Assembly: GCA_016718035.1 (NCBI GenBank)
Contig: JADKEK010000004.1
Span: forward strand, 372,001 to 436,000
Length of the DNA: 64,000 bases
Direction of reading: 5' to 3'
Source: Bacteroidota bacterium
GTDB lineage: Bacteria > Bacteroidota > Bacteroidia > Chitinophagales > BACL12
Positions 1 through 9,911 of this stretch are shown here, in pieces (positions within the stretch are counted from its first letter, which is position 1; each line of letters starts with the position of its first letter). The notes below the pieces were generated by a model, which worked only from the letters and a program-made list of their open reading frames with translations, was not told where the DNA came from and did no database searches. A program made the translations under genes and the position numbers.

Positions 1-286
1 CATTTTAGTTACACAACTAATTAGTAAACACAACATTTATTTCGGTAATTCATTCCTATTTTGTGGCGTCATAATCGGCATCCTTATATACCTTTTGCAC
101 ATAGTTGCATAATTGTTTTTTGTTCAGTTTCCATTTGGATATGAGTAACCTAGTAATCATTACCGCTGCCAATTCAGCAGACTTCGTCGCTATTAAATAG
201 ATAAACAGGGGTATAAAAATTGTCATTTTGTAACCTATTTAAAGATTAAATGGATACTAGTAATTAACTTTATCGAAAATTTTAGG
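1..286. other. window start, no gene seen
   Basis: AT-rich stretch before the phosphatase gene. I see no open frame of convincing length and no RNA gene. It probably holds the promoter of the phosphatase: a TAACTTTA near 265 resembles the Bacteroidota -7 element but ends in A rather than G. Confidence 0.3.
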
Positions 287-1909
287 ATGATTATGAAAAA
301 TTTTGTGACACCTTTATTATTGACATTTTTAAGTTTTGGGTTAAGCGCCCAAACTGTCCCTGCTCAGCCAAAATTAGTTGTAGGTGTTGTAGTTGATCAA
401 ATGAGTTATGAGTTTTTATATCGATATACCGATCAGTATAGTGATAATGGATTCAAACGACTGCTAAAAGAGGGCTTTAGTTGTGAGAATACACACTACA
501 GCTACATTCCAACATATACCGGTCCGGGCCATGCTAGTATTTATACAGGTTCTGTACCCGGTGTAAATGGGGTTGTATCCAATGATTGGTACGATGAAAC
601 CACAAAACAGTTTGTTTATGTAACGCAAGACAACTCTGTTACTGCGGTTGGTGCTGCTGCCGGTAACCAGCAATCGCCAAAAAATATGTTAACCACTACG
701 GTTACCGATATGTTGCAATTAAGTAATCAGCAGGCATCTAAAGTAGTTGGAATAGCACTAAAAGACAGAGGTGCCATTTTACCTGCCGGACATACTGCAG
801 ACGCTGCGTATTGGTACGACGGTTCTGCAAATGCCTGGGTTACCAGTTCCTATTATATGAACGCTCTTCCTGCGTGGGTGCAATCTTTTAATAATGAAAA
901 ACAGGCTGAAAGTATGATGAATAAAAATTGGAATATGATGCTTCCATTGTCCTCATATAAAAGCGCGACAGCAGATAGTGTTAGTTGGGAAACTGTTTAC
1001 ATTGGTGAAGCCTCACCATCGTTTCCGCATTACATGACATACAATGGTAATAGTGAAAATATTAAATCAACGCCGTTTGGTAATACATTAACGGCCAATT
1101 TTGCAAAAGCAGCTATCGCAAATGAAGAATTAGGTAAAGACGCAATTACAGATTTTTTATGTGTAAGTTTTTCTTCGACAGATTATGTAGGACATGCTTA
1201 TGGACCACATTCAATTGAAACAATGGATACCTATTTGCGTTTAGATCGCGATTTAGCAGATTTAATTAATTACCTAGACACGCAGGTAGGGAAAGGTAAT
1301 TATTTAATGTTTTTAACTGCTGACCATGGTGTTTCTCCAACACCTCAATATATGCAGCATTTAAAAATTCCTGCCGGAACAACTACTGAAGCAATAATGA
1401 CTTCAAACATGACCACCATTTTGCGTGAACAGTTAGGGGAAGGAGAGTGGATTAAAGCATATACTAACCAGCAAATATATTTGAATGATAGTTTGTTACA
1501 GGCGAAAAAAATATCCAAAAAAGAAATTTATAATATATTATATGAGCCACTGATGAAATTAGACGGTGTATCATATGTGTTGTTAGTTGATGAATTAGAT
1601 GGCGCTACTTTAAATAGTAAAATAAAAGAATTGGTCATCAACGGTATTTACCCAAAACGTTGTGGCGACATTCAGATATTATATGAACCATATTGGTTTG
1701 AAGCCTATCGTCCGACAGGCACAACACATGGTTCACATTTTAGTTACGATACACATGTTCCATTAGTATTTTATGGTTGGAAAATGAAACCCGGCGCTTT
1801 ATTTCGCGATACTTATGTAACTGATATAGCGCCAACCATTGCTGCGTTATTAAAAATATCAGAACCAAATGGCTGCGTAGGAACAATTATTCCTGAAGTT
1901 GTAAAATAA
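287..1909 (+). CDS. pafA: alkaline phosphatase family protein (PafA-like)
   Basis: Secreted phosphomonoesterase of the alkaline phosphatase superfamily, 540 aa, expected in the periplasm or at the cell surface. A signal peptide ends near residue 21 (FGLSAQ). The order of metal-site motifs matches Elizabethkingia PafA: Asp37 in VVVDQM, nucleophilic Thr78 in PTYTGPGHAS, Asp and His in STDYVGHAYG, the Asp-His pair in TADHG, and a late His in THGSHFSYDTH. The start could also be the ATG six bases downstream (293); either gives a Lys-containing signal peptide. A surface T9SS protein follows 23 bp downstream on the same strand. Assignment to the PafA-like family is firm; substrate preference is not visible. 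Confidence 0.88.
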   Translation: MIMKNFVTPLLLTFLSFGLSAQTVPAQPKLVVGVVVDQMSYEFLYRYTDQYSDNGFKRLLKEGFSCENTHYSYIPTYTGPGHASIYTGSVPGVNGVVSNDWYDETTKQFVYVTQDNSVTAVGAAAGNQQSPKNMLTTTVTDMLQLSNQQASKVVGIALKDRGAILPAGHTADAAYWYDGSANAWVTSSYYMNALPAWVQSFNNEKQAESMMNKNWNMMLPLSSYKSATADSVSWETVYIGEASPSFPHYMTYNGNSENIKSTPFGNTLTANFAKAAIANEELGKDAITDFLCVSFSSTDYVGHAYGPHSIETMDTYLRLDRDLADLINYLDTQVGKGNYLMFLTADHGVSPTPQYMQHLKIPAGTTTEAIMTSNMTTILREQLGEGEWIKAYTNQQIYLNDSLLQAKKISKKEIYNILYEPLMKLDGVSYVLLVDELDGATLNSKIKELVINGIYPKRCGDIQILYEPYWFEAYRPTGTTHGSHFSYDTHVPLVFYGWKMKPGALFRDTYVTDIAPTIAALLKISEPNGCVGTIIPEVVK

Positions 1910-1932
1910 ATGGTAATTATTAAAAATACGGC

Positions 1933-4536
1933 ATGAAAAAGAAAATTGCATTACTCATTATTGCTGGAACAATTCTGTTAACTTTTATAGTTATGGCAGT
2001 TGTTTTCCAAAAACAAAAAGACGGCAATAATTTTCATCAATCAGAAACACCTCAACCTACAAGGGTGATGGAACATCGCAACGATGAAGATAAAAATAAA
2101 GAAGAAAGAGAGGCATTTGTGAATTTAATGCACAATGCGGCGCCCGGAACCAATTGGATGAAAATGGATGCCGACTTGCGCTATAAAAAAATGTTGGAGC
2201 GTGCTAATAATTATAAATACCGCACAACAGGAGGCGAATGGGATACATTGGCTGATGGCAATGTGATTGGTAAATGGGATGAGATTGGTAGCTTTAATAC
2301 TTCAGGCAGAATTTGGGCAACAGATATCGATTTTGAAAATGATAATATTTATGCTTTTACAGACGGCGGCAATTTATGGAAAGGTGATTTAGACGGCGAT
2401 AACTGGAGTGTAATAAATGATAATTTCAAATTGACAGGTACACACATGTTGCGCAAAATGGATGATCGTTTAATTGCGGCTTCATCCGCATGGGGAACAC
2501 AAGGCGTATTTTATACTGACGATGAGGGCCTAAGCTGGACTTCAGCTACAGGAATGGAAAACGTGACATCCTGGGGTTATGTGTTTGATGCCGAAATTTT
2601 AAATAATGCCGAACATACCATGATGGTGTTAGCATATGAATGGGATTATACCAATTGGTATGATATTGTTTCAATTTATAAGTCAGACAATTTAGGTGAG
2701 TCATTCGAAAAAATTACTTCGTATGATGTACCTACTTATGGTGGCCCAAACAAATTTGTACTTTGGTCAGCAGTAAATGGCGACCCGATTAGTTATTTTA
2801 TTCATAACGATACCATAAATACTATTGATGCAACGGGAGTGATAACAACAACAGGTGTTTTACCGATAACTGATGATGGTGATATTATGCTTTGTGGATA
2901 TAAAGGAATAGCCAATACAACATTATACGCAGCACATAATAACTATGCGCTTGGTAAAACAAAATTTTATAAATCATCTGATGCAGGTGCCAACTGGACA
3001 GCAACAGGTGAAGTGGATGAAGGTAATTTTAGTAAAAACAGTTTTAATTGCTCTCAAAAAACAGAAGGGTATTTATATTACGGTGGGGTAGACAGTTATA
3101 GAAGTTTTACCGGTGGTGATACATGGGTGCGCAATAATTACTGGTGGGAATATTATGATGATGTGGAATATAATTTACACGCTGATATTCCATATATCAG
3201 AACATTTAACAATCCTGCAGGTGGTGATGAAGTTGTGTTGGTGAGTACGGATGGTGGTTTATATAAATCGACCAACAATGGATTAATTTGGAATAATATT
3301 ACCAACGAAGGCATGCGTAATGCACAGTATTATGATGTTTATACTTATCGTTTTGTGACCGATATTATTTTCGCCGGCGCTCAGGATCAAGGGTATCAAC
3401 GGAGTACTTATGAAGTGGATAATGATTATTATTTCGACCAATTAATAAGTGGCGATTACGGACATATTGTATCGAGAAGTGGTGGTGATAATTTGTGGTG
3501 TGTGTATCCCGGATTTGCGATGTATATTAATGATGCCGCTTCAGGTTCAGATATGTTTTTCTGGGATTTTGTTGGAACCGGACATTTATGGATGGCGCCA
3601 ATTATGGCTGACCCATATGAAGATGAAGTAGCTTGGTGGGGTGGAGGTTCCGAAGGAGGTGGAGCATATTTATGGCGATTAGAAAAAATTGGTTCGGATA
3701 TTACCGGCGTTAAACAAATTAAAAATTTTGCTGTTGCCGGTGGTGGTTCTATTTCGGCAATTAATTATTCGCCGGTAAATCCTGAGTATTGGTATTTATT
3801 AACCTCCGGTGGTAATTTTTATTACTCCGAAAACGGAGGCGACACATGGACAATGACATCCAGTTTTTCAGGTCCCGGTTCTCATTATTTTTATGGCGCA
3901 ACTATCGAACCATCAAAAACTGATGCTGATGTAGTATATATTGGCGGAAGCGGTTATGATAATCCTGCTGTTTATGTTTCATCTAATCACGGCGAATCAT
4001 TTACTGCATTAACAGATGGTATGCCATCAACTTTAGTTTACGATTTAGCCATTTCGACTGATGATAGTTTATTATTTGCAGCAACCGAAGTGGCACCATA
4101 TGTGTATGTTAAAGCAGAAAACAAATGGTACGATTTAGCCGGAAATGATGCACCGTTACAAACCTATTGGAGTGTCGATTTTGTTGATGAAATTCAAGCT
4201 GCCCGATTTGGCACCTACGGTAGAGGAACCTGGGAATTTAAGCTGGAGGATGAAACGCCAAATATTGCAGTAAATGACATCACCGAAAATGGTGCTTTAC
4301 AATTATATCCTAATCCTGCAAGCGATGTTGTTAGATTAAAACTCAATATGTTTTTACCTGATGCAACAATTGATATTATTAATATGCAGGGTAAAATTGT
4401 TTTATCTAAAAATGCAGCAATAAATAAAGATGTTGCTTTTCTCATCAATATCAACACATTACCGGCAGGCAATTACTTTTTGCGTATTAAAGGAAATGGT
4501 AATCAGTTTGTTGAAAAATTGGTTGTTACAAAATAA
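1933..4536 (+). CDS. BNR/sortilin-type propeller protein with T9SS type A sorting domain
   Basis: Large exported protein of 867 aa. An N-terminal hydrophobic signal/anchor (residues 4-25) is followed by a polar linker. Repeated Asp-box-like segments such as KSSDAGANWTATG, STDGGLYKSTNNGLIWN and SENGGDTWTM (S-x-D/N-x-G-x-x-W) mark a Vps10/BNR beta-propeller. The last ~80 residues start with LQLYPNPASD and end in KLVVTK, a classic T9SS type A sorting domain. The protein is therefore expected to be secreted through the Por system and attached to the surface. Catalytic activity cannot be inferred; the nearest known architecture is the glycosidase/sortilin-like propeller of Bacteroidota exoproteins. 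Confidence 0.85.
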   Translation: MKKKIALLIIAGTILLTFIVMAVVFQKQKDGNNFHQSETPQPTRVMEHRNDEDKNKEEREAFVNLMHNAAPGTNWMKMDADLRYKKMLERANNYKYRTTGGEWDTLADGNVIGKWDEIGSFNTSGRIWATDIDFENDNIYAFTDGGNLWKGDLDGDNWSVINDNFKLTGTHMLRKMDDRLIAASSAWGTQGVFYTDDEGLSWTSATGMENVTSWGYVFDAEILNNAEHTMMVLAYEWDYTNWYDIVSIYKSDNLGESFEKITSYDVPTYGGPNKFVLWSAVNGDPISYFIHNDTINTIDATGVITTTGVLPITDDGDIMLCGYKGIANTTLYAAHNNYALGKTKFYKSSDAGANWTATGEVDEGNFSKNSFNCSQKTEGYLYYGGVDSYRSFTGGDTWVRNNYWWEYYDDVEYNLHADIPYIRTFNNPAGGDEVVLVSTDGGLYKSTNNGLIWNNITNEGMRNAQYYDVYTYRFVTDIIFAGAQDQGYQRSTYEVDNDYYFDQLISGDYGHIVSRSGGDNLWCVYPGFAMYINDAASGSDMFFWDFVGTGHLWMAPIMADPYEDEVAWWGGGSEGGGAYLWRLEKIGSDITGVKQIKNFAVAGGGSISAINYSPVNPEYWYLLTSGGNFYYSENGGDTWTMTSSFSGPGSHYFYGATIEPSKTDADVVYIGGSGYDNPAVYVSSNHGESFTALTDGMPSTLVYDLAISTDDSLLFAATEVAPYVYVKAENKWYDLAGNDAPLQTYWSVDFVDEIQAARFGTYGRGTWEFKLEDETPNIAVNDITENGALQLYPNPASDVVRLKLNMFLPDATIDIINMQGKIVLSKNAAINKDVAFLININTLPAGNYFLRIKGNGNQFVEKLVVTK

Positions 4537-4545
4537 TTCAAAGGC

Positions 4546-4587
4546 AAAAAAAATCCCGCTTCAATTACTGAAGCGGGATTTTTTTTT
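4546..4587. terminator. bidirectional intrinsic terminator
   Basis: Perfect inverted repeat with arms AATCCCGCTTCA and TGAAGCGGGATT, a 5-nt loop, and A- and T-runs on both flanks. It lies between two convergent genes (stops at 4536 and 4598) and can terminate both. Confidence 0.9.
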
Positions 4588-4597
4588 GAAGTATAAT

Positions 4598-6181
4598 TTA
4601 TAATTTTTCTATTTTTTGAACTGAAATAACGCCGCCGTTATTTAATTCTATAAAATAAATGCCACTTGCTAAACTTTGTAAATCTAAAGTTGTAGTTGGT
4701 GCATTACTTGTGGTTGTAGAAACAATTGTTCCCGTTACATTCTTAATGGTGATGATTAAATCGCTGCTTATTACACCTGAATAATTAACGGTAATATAGT
4801 TGTTAGCAGGATTAGGTGAAATAGTTAAATCGTTGCTCAGGTTATTGATATCAACCGCACCAACCATTACTTCTTCACAATACGTATCACTACAACCATA
4901 AATATTTACAGAGGTAACACAAACACTGTAAACACCTTCAGATAAATAGGTATGTGTTGGATTCATTTCTGTAGAAGTTGTGCCATCGCCAAATTCCCAT
5001 GTTACGCTGCTTGCAATACCGGATGTTTCGGTAAATGTATATACTAAATCATCGCTTTCTGCAGTAAATGAAGCAGGTGCAGCTTCATCGTCGATTAACA
5101 GTGTAAGTGTATCGTAAACAAATCCTGATTGCGGATTAAATAAATATAATACAACACTTTCCAAACTTTCGTCAACTGCATCAGGAATAGGATTAACTTC
5201 AATAATACCTTCGCTTACAAAAGCAGGAATGGTAATTTGTCCCGGTAACATTTCATAGTCAACACCATTTGTTGCACTACCTGCAATATAATAATCAATT
5301 ACAAGTGGGTCAGCGCAAGGCACTTCATTAATTAATTTGAAATAACCTTTAGCACATTTTTCAACAGCATTGGTTAAATCATTATCAGCCAACGTTTGAT
5401 ATTGCATTCTTAAACTTCCTAATGAACCGGTTTCAAGAAATACACCTGAATCAAGAATAGCATCACCTGCATCGGCAACTATCATTTTCATATGATAAGT
5501 TTCACCTGCAGTTACCGGAATAGTGGCGAGCATTACTGTAGTGAGACCATCATATTGAACATAAGTTACATCTGAAAAATATGGCTCTGCATACCCATCA
5601 CCATTATCAATATAATATTCAGCGTTTGTAGTACTATTTATGTTATTAATTGTAACGGGAGTTTCTGTTCCTGGAACAACGGCAATATTAACAGGGTCTG
5701 CCATACCAGGGCCGCTTACCCAAAAAGCAAATACATCGTTAAAACCTGAACCAACAAATTCGGCATATTCTTCTGAGCCGAAAACGAACTGCAATTTCAG
5801 AGTATCTGCGGCAACATTCATGTCAAATGAAATGGCACATGCATCGTAAGTTTCCCACATGGTAAGTGGTGTTAAATCATCGTCACCTGAAGTGGCATTA
5901 TAACCGGTTGCGGCACTTGAATTGTTAGGCCCAACCACATTTAGTAATGTACCTGAAGTGAGCACTATACCATTATCAATTCCAACATTAGCGGAAGTTG
6001 CGTCAAAAAAACCTGAGGCGCCTCCTGCGCAATTTCTTTCAATACCGGAAACAACAATTCCCGGGCCTGCTAAAGAATAAATAAAGGTGGTGTCATTGGG
6101 TTCTTCTGTAATAATTAACTGCCCGTTTATGTTATTAAGGGCTGCCATTGATACGAAGGTGAGGAGTAGAATTTTTTTCAT
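4598..6181 (-). CDS. choice-of-anchor L / PKD protein with T9SS type A sorting domain
   Basis: Exported protein of 527 aa with a signal peptide (MKKILLLTFVSMAALNNING). The N-terminal half carries hallmarks of choice-of-anchor L domains: an early GIVLTSG, then DACAISFDMN and LQFVFGSEEYAEF. A Calx-beta-like segment (about 280-370) follows, then a PKD domain with VTWEFGDGTTS and NPTHTYLSEGVYSV. The C-terminal LTISPNPANNYITV segment is the T9SS type A sorting signal. Probably an adhesive surface protein; no catalytic motif is seen. Confidence 0.86.
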   Translation of the reverse strand: MKKILLLTFVSMAALNNINGQLIITEEPNDTTFIYSLAGPGIVVSGIERNCAGGASGFFDATSANVGIDNGIVLTSGTLLNVVGPNNSSAATGYNATSGDDDLTPLTMWETYDACAISFDMNVAADTLKLQFVFGSEEYAEFVGSGFNDVFAFWVSGPGMADPVNIAVVPGTETPVTINNINSTTNAEYYIDNGDGYAEPYFSDVTYVQYDGLTTVMLATIPVTAGETYHMKMIVADAGDAILDSGVFLETGSLGSLRMQYQTLADNDLTNAVEKCAKGYFKLINEVPCADPLVIDYYIAGSATNGVDYEMLPGQITIPAFVSEGIIEVNPIPDAVDESLESVVLYLFNPQSGFVYDTLTLLIDDEAAPASFTAESDDLVYTFTETSGIASSVTWEFGDGTTSTEMNPTHTYLSEGVYSVCVTSVNIYGCSDTYCEEVMVGAVDINNLSNDLTISPNPANNYITVNYSGVISSDLIITIKNVTGTIVSTTTSNAPTTTLDLQSLASGIYFIELNNGGVISVQKIEKL

Positions 6182-6256
6182 AATACAAGGTATTTGCTAC
6201 TAAAATTAGACATTTGCTCGGGATTTGGCAGCATTTTTTAATAGAATTTTGAATTT

Positions 6257-6967
6257 ATGTCGGTTTTTCACTTTAAAAAATTTTCTATACAACAAGGCGA
6301 AACAGCCATGAAAGTGGGTACTGACGGTGTTTTACTTGGCGCATGGGTGGATGGGGCTTTAATTGGCGACAGGGTGCTGGATATAGGCACCGGAACGGGT
6401 ATTATCGCAATAATGTTAGCACAAAAAAATCCGGAGGCACAAATTTATGCTATTGAACGGGATGAAAATGCTTTTCAGCAGGCAACAGGTAATGTTGCCA
6501 TATGTCCCTGGAGTAATAACATACATGTTTATCATATCGATTTAGCGCAATATTTATTGAGTAGCAGTAATGCATATTCTACCATTGTTTGTAATCCTCC
6601 TTATTTTATTAAAGGCTGGCAGGTTGATAATCCCGGAAGAAAATTAGCGAGAGATGCGGAACATTTGCCACATGATTTATTAATTGCTGCAGCAAAACAA
6701 TTATTAACTGTGGATGGGAATTTATGGATTGTTTTACCTAAGCAGGAAGGAGAATTATTTATTACTACTGCGCTGCAGGGAGAACTTTATTGTTGTAATA
6801 AAACACAAGTATTTACCAAACCGGGTATTGCTGCAAAACGCCTATTGCTTCGATTTAGTAACCAAAAAACGGTTGTTGAAGAAAATGAATTATTGATTGC
6901 CGATGAACAGAACAATTACACGGATGCTTACAAGGCATTAACCAAAGACTTTTATCTGAATTTTTAA
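6257..6967 (+). CDS. trmN6: tRNA1(Val) (adenine(37)-N6)-methyltransferase, TrmN6/YfiC type
   Basis: SAM-dependent N6-adenine methyltransferase of 236 aa, the usual family length. The Rossmann motif I is LDIGTGTGIIAIML (41-54), and the catalytic NPPY box for exocyclic amino methylation is at 113-116. The N-terminal FHFKKFSIQQGETAMKVGTD is characteristic of the YfiC/TrmN6 family, which modifies A37 of tRNA1(Val). Transcribed divergently from the upstream T9SS gene, with 75 bp between. The family is clear; the exact tRNA substrate is by homology. Confidence 0.85.
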   Translation: MSVFHFKKFSIQQGETAMKVGTDGVLLGAWVDGALIGDRVLDIGTGTGIIAIMLAQKNPEAQIYAIERDENAFQQATGNVAICPWSNNIHVYHIDLAQYLLSSSNAYSTIVCNPPYFIKGWQVDNPGRKLARDAEHLPHDLLIAAAKQLLTVDGNLWIVLPKQEGELFITTALQGELYCCNKTQVFTKPGIAAKRLLLRFSNQKTVVEENELLIADEQNNYTDAYKALTKDFYLNF

Positions 6968-6968
6968 T

Positions 6969-6996
6969 AAAAAAAAGCGCCGGCTAATGCCGACGC
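6969..6996 (-). terminator. intrinsic terminator (minus strand)
   Basis: An 8-bp GC-rich stem (GCGCCGGC/GCCGACGC, one G-T pair) with TAAT loop, followed on the minus strand by eight U. It is the likely terminator of the acidic-protein gene that ends at 7029. Confidence 0.75.
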
Positions 6997-7028
6997 CATG
7001 ATATTTGGAAACACTGTTTTGGTCAAAA

Positions 7029-7541
7029 TTAATACCTGTCATCAAAGTCGCCATCGTCAAAGTTGTAGCTGTCTTCCTCTCCAAATTCATCAGCCATATC
7101 GTCAACAAACTCTTCCTCATCAAAATCATCTTCATCGTCGTCATCAATTTTTTTCTCATCATCACCATCCAGGTCTTCGTACATATGTTTGCCTTCATCA
7201 AAACCGAAATCTTCTTTTTCGTCTTTTTCGTCAAAGTCAAACTCATCTTTGAAGTCTTTATCATTAAACTGACGGAATTCTTCAAATTCATCTGCAATTT
7301 CATTTAAGTCATCTTCCTCATCTTTAACGGCATCATCGTCATCGTCATCACCAAGTTTAGCATAAGGTAAATCTTCAAGTCCTTTGAATTTTTTGTCGTC
7401 AACATTTTTGTTTAAAAATTTGTTGAGTTTGTCAATATCAGTATTAGACGAAATCTCGCCAAATTCGTTGATGTTCATTTCGAAGCCATCCAGGTCTTTG
7501 TGCACTTCGGGTTTACCTTCCAATGGTTTTTTCTTAGGCAT
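7029..7541 (-). CDS. conserved Asp/Glu-rich protein of unknown function
   Basis: 170 aa, very acidic. The N-terminal ~65 residues (KPLEGKPEVHKDLDGFEMNI, then INEFGEI and a segment containing NKNVDDKK) are of normal composition and resemble a small protein I recognise as recurrent in Bacteroidota. The rest is low-complexity runs of D and E (GDDDDDDAVKDEEDD, DGDDEKKIDDDDEDD). No signal peptide or membrane segment. It lies 17 bp downstream of gltX on the same strand and may be co-transcribed. Function unknown; the acidic tail could mimic nucleic acid or bind cations, but nothing proves this. Confidence 0.75.
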   Translation of the reverse strand: MPKKKPLEGKPEVHKDLDGFEMNINEFGEISSNTDIDKLNKFLNKNVDDKKFKGLEDLPYAKLGDDDDDDAVKDEEDDLNEIADEFEEFRQFNDKDFKDEFDFDEKDEKEDFGFDEGKHMYEDLDGDDEKKIDDDDEDDFDEEEFVDDMADEFGEEDSYNFDDGDFDDRY

Positions 7542-7558
7542 AAGGTTAATCTGAATTT

Positions 7559-9081
7559 TCAGTGAAAGTTATCAAAAATTTTGATTGAATTATGTAAACG
7601 GGCAACAGAAATATTTTTTCCTAATACATCCATCATAGCAAAAACCGGTGGTCCTTGTAAGCCGCCTGCGAGGGCTACTCGCAAAATTGGCATCACTTCT
7701 CCCATTCCAAGGTTATTGTCTTTCATAAATGCTTTTACGGTGGTTTCTATTTCCTGCTCGGTAAAATTAGTAATTGATTCAATTTTAACAATCAAATTTA
7801 CAAAGATTTCTTTTTTTTCAGGTTTCCATTTTTTTCGAATGGTATCTTCATCAAAAAGGGTGATATCCTCAAAAAAGTATTTCCCTGCTTCATAAAGGTC
7901 GGGAATAAACACTGCCCTTTCTTTCATTGCATTACAAACCTTTACCAGATAATCGCGGTCAAAAGTAAGATTTTTTGTTCTAAGTAGGGTTGTAACAAAT
8001 CGGCAAGGGCTTCACCAGATTTTAATTTAATATGTTGCTGGTTAAACCACTTGGCTTTTTCAGGGTCGAATCGGGCTCCTGATTTACCAATACGCTCAAA
8101 ACTAAATGCTTGAATTAATTCTTCACGGGAAAATATTTCCTGATCGGTGCCGGGATTCCATCCTAAAAATGCAATAAAATTAATATAGGCTTCAGGTAAA
8201 AATCCTTTTTCTTTTAGGCCAGAAATGTTTTGTTCTTTCCAATCCAATGAATATAATGGAAATCCGTATTTATCACCATCCCTTTTGCTCAGCTTGCCAT
8301 TTCCTTCCGGTTTTAAAATCAAAGGAAGGTGTGCAAACGAAGGCATCACATTTTCCCATCCAAACATTTTATATGTCATAACATGTGTTGGTGCACTAGG
8401 TAGCCATTCTTCCCCTCTTACCACATGGGTAATTTCCATCAGGTAATCATCAACCACGTTGGCAAGATGATAGGTAGGCATGCCATCACTTTTAAATAAT
8501 ACTTTATCGTCAAGCTGAGAAGAATTAAATGTTACCCAGCCGCGAATTAAGTCATGAAATTTAATTTCTTCATTGCGTGGCATTTTAATCCTGATAACAT
8601 AAGGGTCACCATTTTGTATTCGTTTTTCAACTTCATCTTTTGATAAGGCCACTGAATTTTGCATGTACTGACGTGTAATATGGTCGTATGCAGGCGAAGG
8701 GTTGCCCTGTTCCATCATACGATTGCGCATTGCTTCCAATTCTTCAGGTGTATCAAAAGCATAATAGGCATGTCCTTTTTCAATTAACTCATCAGCATAT
8801 TTGCGATATAAATCTTTGCGTTCACTTTGGCGATATGGTGCATGAGGTCCACCAATGTGAACACCTTCATCGAACTCAATTCCTGCCCATTTGCAACTGT
8901 TAATTACATATTCCTCAGCGCCCGGTACATACCTGGTTTGGTCAGTGTCCTCGATACGTAATATGAGTTTGCCACCTACTTTTTTTACAAATAAATAATT
9001 ATATAAGGCAGTTCTGATGCCTCCAAGATGCTGTGCACCCGTCGGGCTAGGTGCATATCTAAGTCGTACTGGTCGATCCAT
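7559..9081 (-). CDS. gltX: glutamyl-tRNA synthetase, interrupted by a -1 frameshift
   Basis: Class I aminoacyl-tRNA synthetase charging tRNA-Glu. The N-terminal part (7942-9081) holds the HIGH-type motif [11 protein letters not shown] and the KMSKS-type KLSKRDGDK. The C-terminal anticodon-binding part (7559-7927, from [18 protein letters not shown]) is in another frame. Adding one A to the six-A run (plus-strand T run 7971-7976) joins them as [16 protein letters not shown] and gives a normal ~507-aa enzyme. Because gltX is essential and the break lies in a homopolymer, a sequencing error is likelier than a true mutation. Confidence 0.9.
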
Positions 9082-9100
9082 TTCGTGTTACTATTAGTTG

Positions 9101-9108
9101 CAAAGTTA
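9101..9108 (-). promoter_or_regulatory. -7 promoter element of gltX
   Basis: TAACTTTG on the minus strand matches the Bacteroidota -7 consensus TAnnTTTG, about 20 bp upstream of the gltX start codon. No clear -33 TTG at ideal spacing. Confidence 0.45.
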
Positions 9109-9223
9109 ATGGCATGTTGCAAATTCAGCTAATAACTAATCATTTTCCTACATTTTTTGTTATAAAGATTAACTTAAATATCAAATTACGTTAAACCTGA
9201 TACTTAAATTTTCGTCAAAAAGG

Positions 9224-9231
9224 TAACTTTG
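9224..9231 (+). promoter_or_regulatory. -7 promoter element of the deacetylase gene
   Basis: TAACTTTG matches TAnnTTTG and lies only 5 bp before the ATG at 9237, so the transcript would have almost no leader. Confidence 0.45.
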
Positions 9232-9236
9232 CAGCT

Positions 9237-9875
9237 ATGTATTTTGTTAAAACACCTTGGTATCTTAAAACAGTGTATCCGAGTTTGGTTTGGGATATTC
9301 CTAAATCGAAAACGGTTTACCTTACTTTTGATGATGGGCCGGTTCCGGGTGTTACAGATAAAGTACTCGATATTTTATCAGCCTATCAAATAAAAGCCAC
9401 CTTTTTTTGTATTGGCGATAATGTTGTAAAACACAATAATCTGTTTTCGCGTATTCAAAACGAAGGCCATGCAATCGGCAATCATACCTTTCATCACTTG
9501 AATGGCTGGAAAACAGAAAATGCCTTATATGTAAATGATGTTTTTGCTTGCGCAGAAAAAGTTGAGACTCAATTATTTCGACCACCATACGGACGAATAG
9601 GATTTAATCAGATTCAGGAATTAAAGAAACATTTTACTATTGTGATGTGGGATGTATTAAGCGGCGATTTTGATACAACTATAGATGCTGATGCCTGTTA
9701 TCAAAATGTTGTAAATAATGTTGACGATGGCTCTGTAATCGTATTTCATGATAGTTTAAAAGCTTTGGACCGCGTGTTACCCGCATTGCCAAAAGTGATT
9801 GATACTTTATTAGCACAGGGATATCATTTTGAACCGATAGCTATTACCAATAATGTAGCTATTCCTACACTTTAA
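9237..9875 (+). CDS. polysaccharide deacetylase family protein (NodB domain)
   Basis: Carbohydrate esterase family 4 domain protein, 212 aa. Motif 1 is TFDDGP (30-35), motif 2 HTFHH, motif 3 RPPYG, motif 4 around WDVLSGDFD, and motif 5 VFHDS. The catalytic Asp and the metal-binding His pair are all present, so it should be an active metal-dependent deacetylase acting on N-acetylated sugars such as peptidoglycan or a capsule. There is no obvious signal peptide, but the N-terminus YFVKTPWYLKTVYPSLVWDI is typical of a Bacteroidota subfamily. It faces gltX divergently. Confidence 0.87.
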   Translation: MYFVKTPWYLKTVYPSLVWDIPKSKTVYLTFDDGPVPGVTDKVLDILSAYQIKATFFCIGDNVVKHNNLFSRIQNEGHAIGNHTFHHLNGWKTENALYVNDVFACAEKVETQLFRPPYGRIGFNQIQELKKHFTIVMWDVLSGDFDTTIDADACYQNVVNNVDDGSVIVFHDSLKALDRVLPALPKVIDTLLAQGYHFEPIAITNNVAIPTL

Positions 9876-9911
9876 AATTTATTTTTTTGTAATACAACCC
9901 GGCCAATTTTT

